This document shows positions 47,315-48,699 of a stretch of 48,699 nucleotides of DNA, piece after piece. This DNA is from Asanoa siamensis (GTDB lineage: Bacteria; Actinomycetota; Actinomycetes; Mycobacteriales; Micromonosporaceae), in NCBI RefSeq assembly GCF_016862555.1, contig NZ_BONE01000057.1, positions 1 through 48,699 on the forward strand, given 5' to 3'. Below the pieces are notes generated by a model. It was not told the origin of the DNA, searched no databases, and saw nothing but the letters and a program-made list of their open reading frames with translations. The position numbers and the translations under genes are program-made. Position 1 is the stretch's first letter, and each line of letters starts with the position of its first letter.

Positions 47315-48699
47315 ATGCAGCCCCAGCAGCCTCAACCCCAGCCCGACCAGGGCGAGCCCGGCTATGTCGTGCCCGGCCAGCGCCCACCCGGCGACGAGCC
47401 GCCGGCCTCGGCCCTCGACGCCCTCGCCGCCGCCCAGGCGGCGGCCAACGAGGAGACCACCGGCGGGCCGGTGTCGGCGGCCCTGACCGAGACCACCATC
47501 GAGACTCCCGTCATCCGTCCGAGTGACCAGCCCCTGCCGCCGATGGCGAGCCAGCTCATCGAGACGGGCGCCCCGGCGTCCCCGTGGTCGACGGCTCCGG
47601 CGGCCGCGGCGCCCGACGCGTCTTCGCCACCCGCGGACCCGGACCCGGACGCGACCGTGGCGGAGGCGGTCGCCGTCGAGCACGCGGAGGAGGCGGCGGC
47701 GACGGCGGCGGCCGAGGACCCGGAGTTCGAACGCGAATGGCAGGCTCTCCTGGCGGAGGAAGCCGCCGCCAACGGCGACGCCACAGTGGACAACACGGAC
47801 GCGACCGCCGGGTCCGCGGAGCCGGAAGCCCTGGCCACGACGGAGGTTGAGACCGAGACGGCCTCGGCGGCCACCCCCGCAGCCGACACTGCCGCGGAAG
47901 CCACCACCGACGCGGAGCCGGAGGCTGTCGCCGCGACCGACGTGGACACAGCCGAAGAGGCCGACGCATCCCCGCTCGACGCGGACGCAGAAGCGACCAC
48001 CGCAACCGACCCCGAGGGCGTTGCCGCAACCGACGTGGACGCAGCCGAGGAGGCCGACGCCACCACCGTCGACGCGGAAGCAGAGACCACGACCCAGACC
48101 GACGCCGACGCGGAGGCGGAGGCCATCGCCGCGACCGACGTGGACGCGACCGACGCCGACGCGAGCGCCGTCGCCACGACGGACGTGGACGCAGCCGAAG
48201 AGGCGGACGCCACCGCCGTCGACGCGGGAGCGGAAGCCACCACCCAGGCTGACGCTGACGTGACCGACGCCGAGACGGAAGCCGACGCGGACGCGACCGA
48301 GACCGACGCGGAAGCCATCACCGCGACCGCCACCGACGCCGGCACCGAGGCGGAAGCCGTCGCCGCGACCGACGTGGACGCAGCGGAAGAGCCCGACGCC
48401 GCCACGGACGCCACTGCGGTCGACGCGGAAGCGGAAGCCACCACCCAGACCGACGCGGAGGCCGACACCGACGCGGAGGTTGAGGCCATCACCGCGACCG
48501 ACGCTGACACGACCGAGGCCGACGTAGAGGCGGAGGCTGTCACCGCGACCGAGGTAGACACTGGCGAAGAGGCCGACGCCACCGGCGTCGACGCGGAAGC
48601 CACCACCGAAGCCGACGCGGAGGCCATCGCCGCGACCGACGCCGACGCGGAAGCCATCGCCGCAACCGACGCGGACACGGGCGAAGAGGCCGACGCCAG
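47315..48699 (+). CDS. Acidic, repeat-rich low-complexity protein, 3' end beyond window
   Basis: The ATG at 47315 follows GGAGG by nine bases, and the frame stays open to the right edge: 461 complete codons. Residues 1-100 are Gln/Pro/Ala-rich (MQPQQPQPQP start) and have no signal peptide. R140 is the last basic residue; the next 321 are almost entirely Ala, Asp, Glu, Thr and Val with no Lys, Arg or Cys. A core like AATDVDAAEEADA recurs at least six times with irregular spacing of about 30-60 residues, each followed by VDAEAEATTQTDA-like sequence. The product should be disordered and very negatively charged, perhaps the intracellular or spacer part of a larger protein. The family is unknown. 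Codon third positions fit this frame, against the opposite-strand Ala/Ser frame. Confidence 0.8.
   Translation, partial: MQPQQPQPQPDQGEPGYVVPGQRPPGDEPPASALDALAAAQAAANEETTGGPVSAALTETTIETPVIRPSDQPLPPMASQLIETGAPASPWSTAPAAAAPDASSPPADPDPDATVAEAVAVEHAEEAAATAAAEDPEFEREWQALLAEEAAANGDATVDNTDATAGSAEPEALATTEVETETASAATPAADTAAEATTDAEPEAVAATDVDTAEEADASPLDADAEATTATDPEGVAATDVDAAEEADATTVDAEAETTTQTDADAEAEAIAATDVDATDADASAVATTDVDAAEEADATAVDAGAEATTQADADVTDAETEADADATETDAEAITATATDAGTEAEAVAATDVDAAEEPDAATDATAVDAEAEATTQTDAEADTDAEVEAITATDADTTEADVEAEAVTATEVDTGEEADATGVDAEATTEADAEAIAATDADAEAIAATDADTGEEADA

Noticed and set aside
47362-48678. A 438-residue minus-strand Ala/Ser/Val frame at the right edge
   Set aside because: It is the antisense of the acidic repeat gene, which has GGAGG before its ATG and matching codon bias; the minus frame has no ribosome site.

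Overview
This is a high-GC (roughly 70% or more), GC3-rich actinobacterial chromosome segment. The right half runs hisI-trpE-(Trp-associated membrane protein)-trpC-trpB-trpA, then lgt, gltB-gltD, pyk and an acyl-CoA thioesterase. That order, GTG starts, 4-nt ATGA/GTGA overlaps and an AfsR/SARP-type regulator suggest a Micromonosporaceae-like filamentous actinomycete (inference; no marker RNA gene is present).

Left part (1-5280): a minus-strand gene runs off the left edge. It encodes an Mrr-like PD-(D/E)XK nuclease domain joined to a NACHT STAND NTPase, the architecture of bacterial NLR-type anti-phage proteins, and is the strongest candidate here for an unusual system. Beside it are a TetR regulator and an SDR gene broken by a one-base frameshift. 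Each of these two is preceded by a matching TTGACC-N4-GGTCAA-type operator. A helix-turn-helix protein follows, ending in a 13-bp bidirectional terminator.

Middle part (5284-25343): secreted and accessory functions. These include an S8 subtilisin-like protease, a DUF6891-like protein, a PF04672-type methyltransferase, a small membrane/lipid group (LpxL/HtrB-like acyltransferase, PHP phosphoesterase, acyl-CoA desaturase, GtrA protein) and an orphan protein with a hydrophobic hairpin. A giant 1937-residue secreted ThuA/sugar-dehydrogenase/PKD/CBM6/FIMAH protein comes with a small membrane-anchored partner. GNAT-SDR, epoxide hydrolase, aromatic amino acid decarboxylase and Rrf2 genes close the region.

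Right part (25380-46995): core metabolism. tesB and pyk overlap, gltB-gltD form glutamate synthase, and lgt, a FAD monooxygenase and an AfsR-like regulator lie in one direction. The tryptophan genes follow in two blocks, hisI-trpE-TIGR02234 and trpC-trpB-trpA, split by a small opposite-strand gene. The window ends inside a strikingly acidic repeat protein with no Lys or Arg over its last 321 visible residues.

A recurring feature is short tandem duplication at gene ends: a 26-bp repeat made from the tail of the Rrf2 gene, a 29-bp triplet carrying the stop codons of the convergent nudix and trpA genes, and a 9-bp repeat inside the frameshifted SDR. No tRNA, rRNA, CRISPR array, transposase or phage gene was seen.
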